Source: Myxococcaceae bacterium | GTDB lineage: Bacteria > Myxococcota > Myxococcia > Myxococcales > Myxococcaceae | Reading direction: 5' to 3' | DNA: 64,000 nt | Assembly (NCBI GenBank): GCA_019694595.1 | Contig: JAIBBQ010000001.1 | Location: 1-64,000 of the forward strand | Shown: positions 63,819 through 64,000 of the stretch, piece by piece | Position numbering within the stretch: the first letter of the stretch is position 1 | How the letters are laid out: every line of letters begins with the position of its first letter | Made by a program: the position numbers and the translations under genes | The notes under the pieces: generated by a model | The model's input: only the letters and a program-made list of their open reading frames with translations | The model's database searches: none | What the model was told of the DNA's origin: nothing

Positions 63819-63829
63819 GTCGATTCCCT

Positions 63830-64000
63830 CTAGCGGTTGAGCTGCGTCCACACCGTCTTCACCTGCGTGTACTGCTCGAGTGCGTGCGGCCCGAGGTCCC
63901 GGCCCCAGCCCGACGTCTTCACGCCCCCGAAGGGCGCCGCGTCGTCGAACTCGCCGAAGCAGTTGAGCCACACCACGCCCGCCTTCACCTTGCGCGCCAG
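63830..64000 (-). CDS. aldehyde dehydrogenase, C-terminal end (partial)
   Basis: The frame is open at the right edge; the last 56 residues are visible. They contain AGVVWLNCFGEFDDAAPFGG, VKTSGWGRDLG and LEQYTQVKTVWTQL, which match the C-terminal end of the NAD(P)-dependent aldehyde dehydrogenase superfamily. The catalytic Cys and Glu lie outside the window. It is the upstream gene of the aldo/keto reductase. Confidence 0.9.
   Translation of the reverse strand: MARKVKAGVVWLNCFGEFDDAAPFGGVKTSGWGRDLGPHALEQYTQVKTVWTQLNR

Overview
The window is 64 kb of very GC-rich bacterial DNA with dense coding (about 52 genes), short intergenic gaps and many ATGA/GTGA start-stop overlaps. Gene content points to Myxococcota: an FHA-domain sigma-54 activator beside a PEGA-ended protein, a eukaryotic-type Ser/Thr kinase fused to a STAND ATPase and TPRs, AgmX/PglI C-terminal-domain proteins, the PrkA-YhbH-SpoVR set, a plant-type glutamate-cysteine ligase, and many Cys-rich or Asp-Gly-Gly/Asp-Ala-Gly-rich lipoproteins. 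I saw no tRNA, rRNA, CRISPR array, insertion sequence or prophage gene, so this reads as ordinary chromosome. Species cannot be named from the sequence.

Layout. 1-3.0 kb: end of a PEGA protein, FHA/sigma-54 activator, glutamate-cysteine ligase. 3.1-8.1 kb: CysZ/EI24-like membrane protein, long S41 processing protease, secreted beta-rich protein. 8.1-12.8 kb: DUF937-like protein, glycerophosphodiesterase, TatA-like protein, small lipoprotein, helical-repeat protein and zinc-ribbon membrane protein. 12.9-16.7 kb: a compact block with a PhaR-type regulator, a ParA-like ATPase overlapping a phasin-like coiled-coil gene, and two overlapping ArsA/Get3-like ATPases. 16.8-22.4 kb: TPR lipoprotein, M48 protease, a pair resembling a type III secretion translocon protein (HrpF/NolX-like) with its SycD-like chaperone, then ruvX-mltG. 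22.4-34.3 kb: large lipoprotein, glycosyltransferase overlapping the kinase-STAND-TPR gene, small DRYGN-repeat protein, MFS exporter, FAD oxidase, two cytochrome c genes. 34.7-40.6 kb: prkA, two AgmX/PglI-domain proteins, yhbH and spoVR in one operon. 41.3-47.5 kb: a 1049-residue Cys-rich lipoprotein and a 987-residue protein with a diverged adenosylhomocysteinase-like NAD-binding core. 47.5-64 kb: MFS transporter, 12-repeat surface protein, matrixin-like lipoprotein, an exported TldD/TldE-like pair, M23 peptidase, Cys-rich lipoprotein overlapping a subtilase, aldo/keto reductase and the end of an aldehyde dehydrogenase.

How the parts may work together. The 12.9-16.7 kb block places polymer-granule-type proteins beside three related P-loop ATPases, which suggests cargo positioning or membrane-protein handling. 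The PrkA operon couples a stress kinase, its YhbH and SpoVR partners and two envelope proteins. The 49-63 kb stretch is largely secreted: adhesin-like repeats, four proteases or protease relatives, and Cys-rich lipoproteins. The best candidates for undescribed biology are the phasin/ParA/Get3 block, the orphan translocon-chaperone pair, the adenosylhomocysteinase-like giant protein and the exported TldD/E-like pair.
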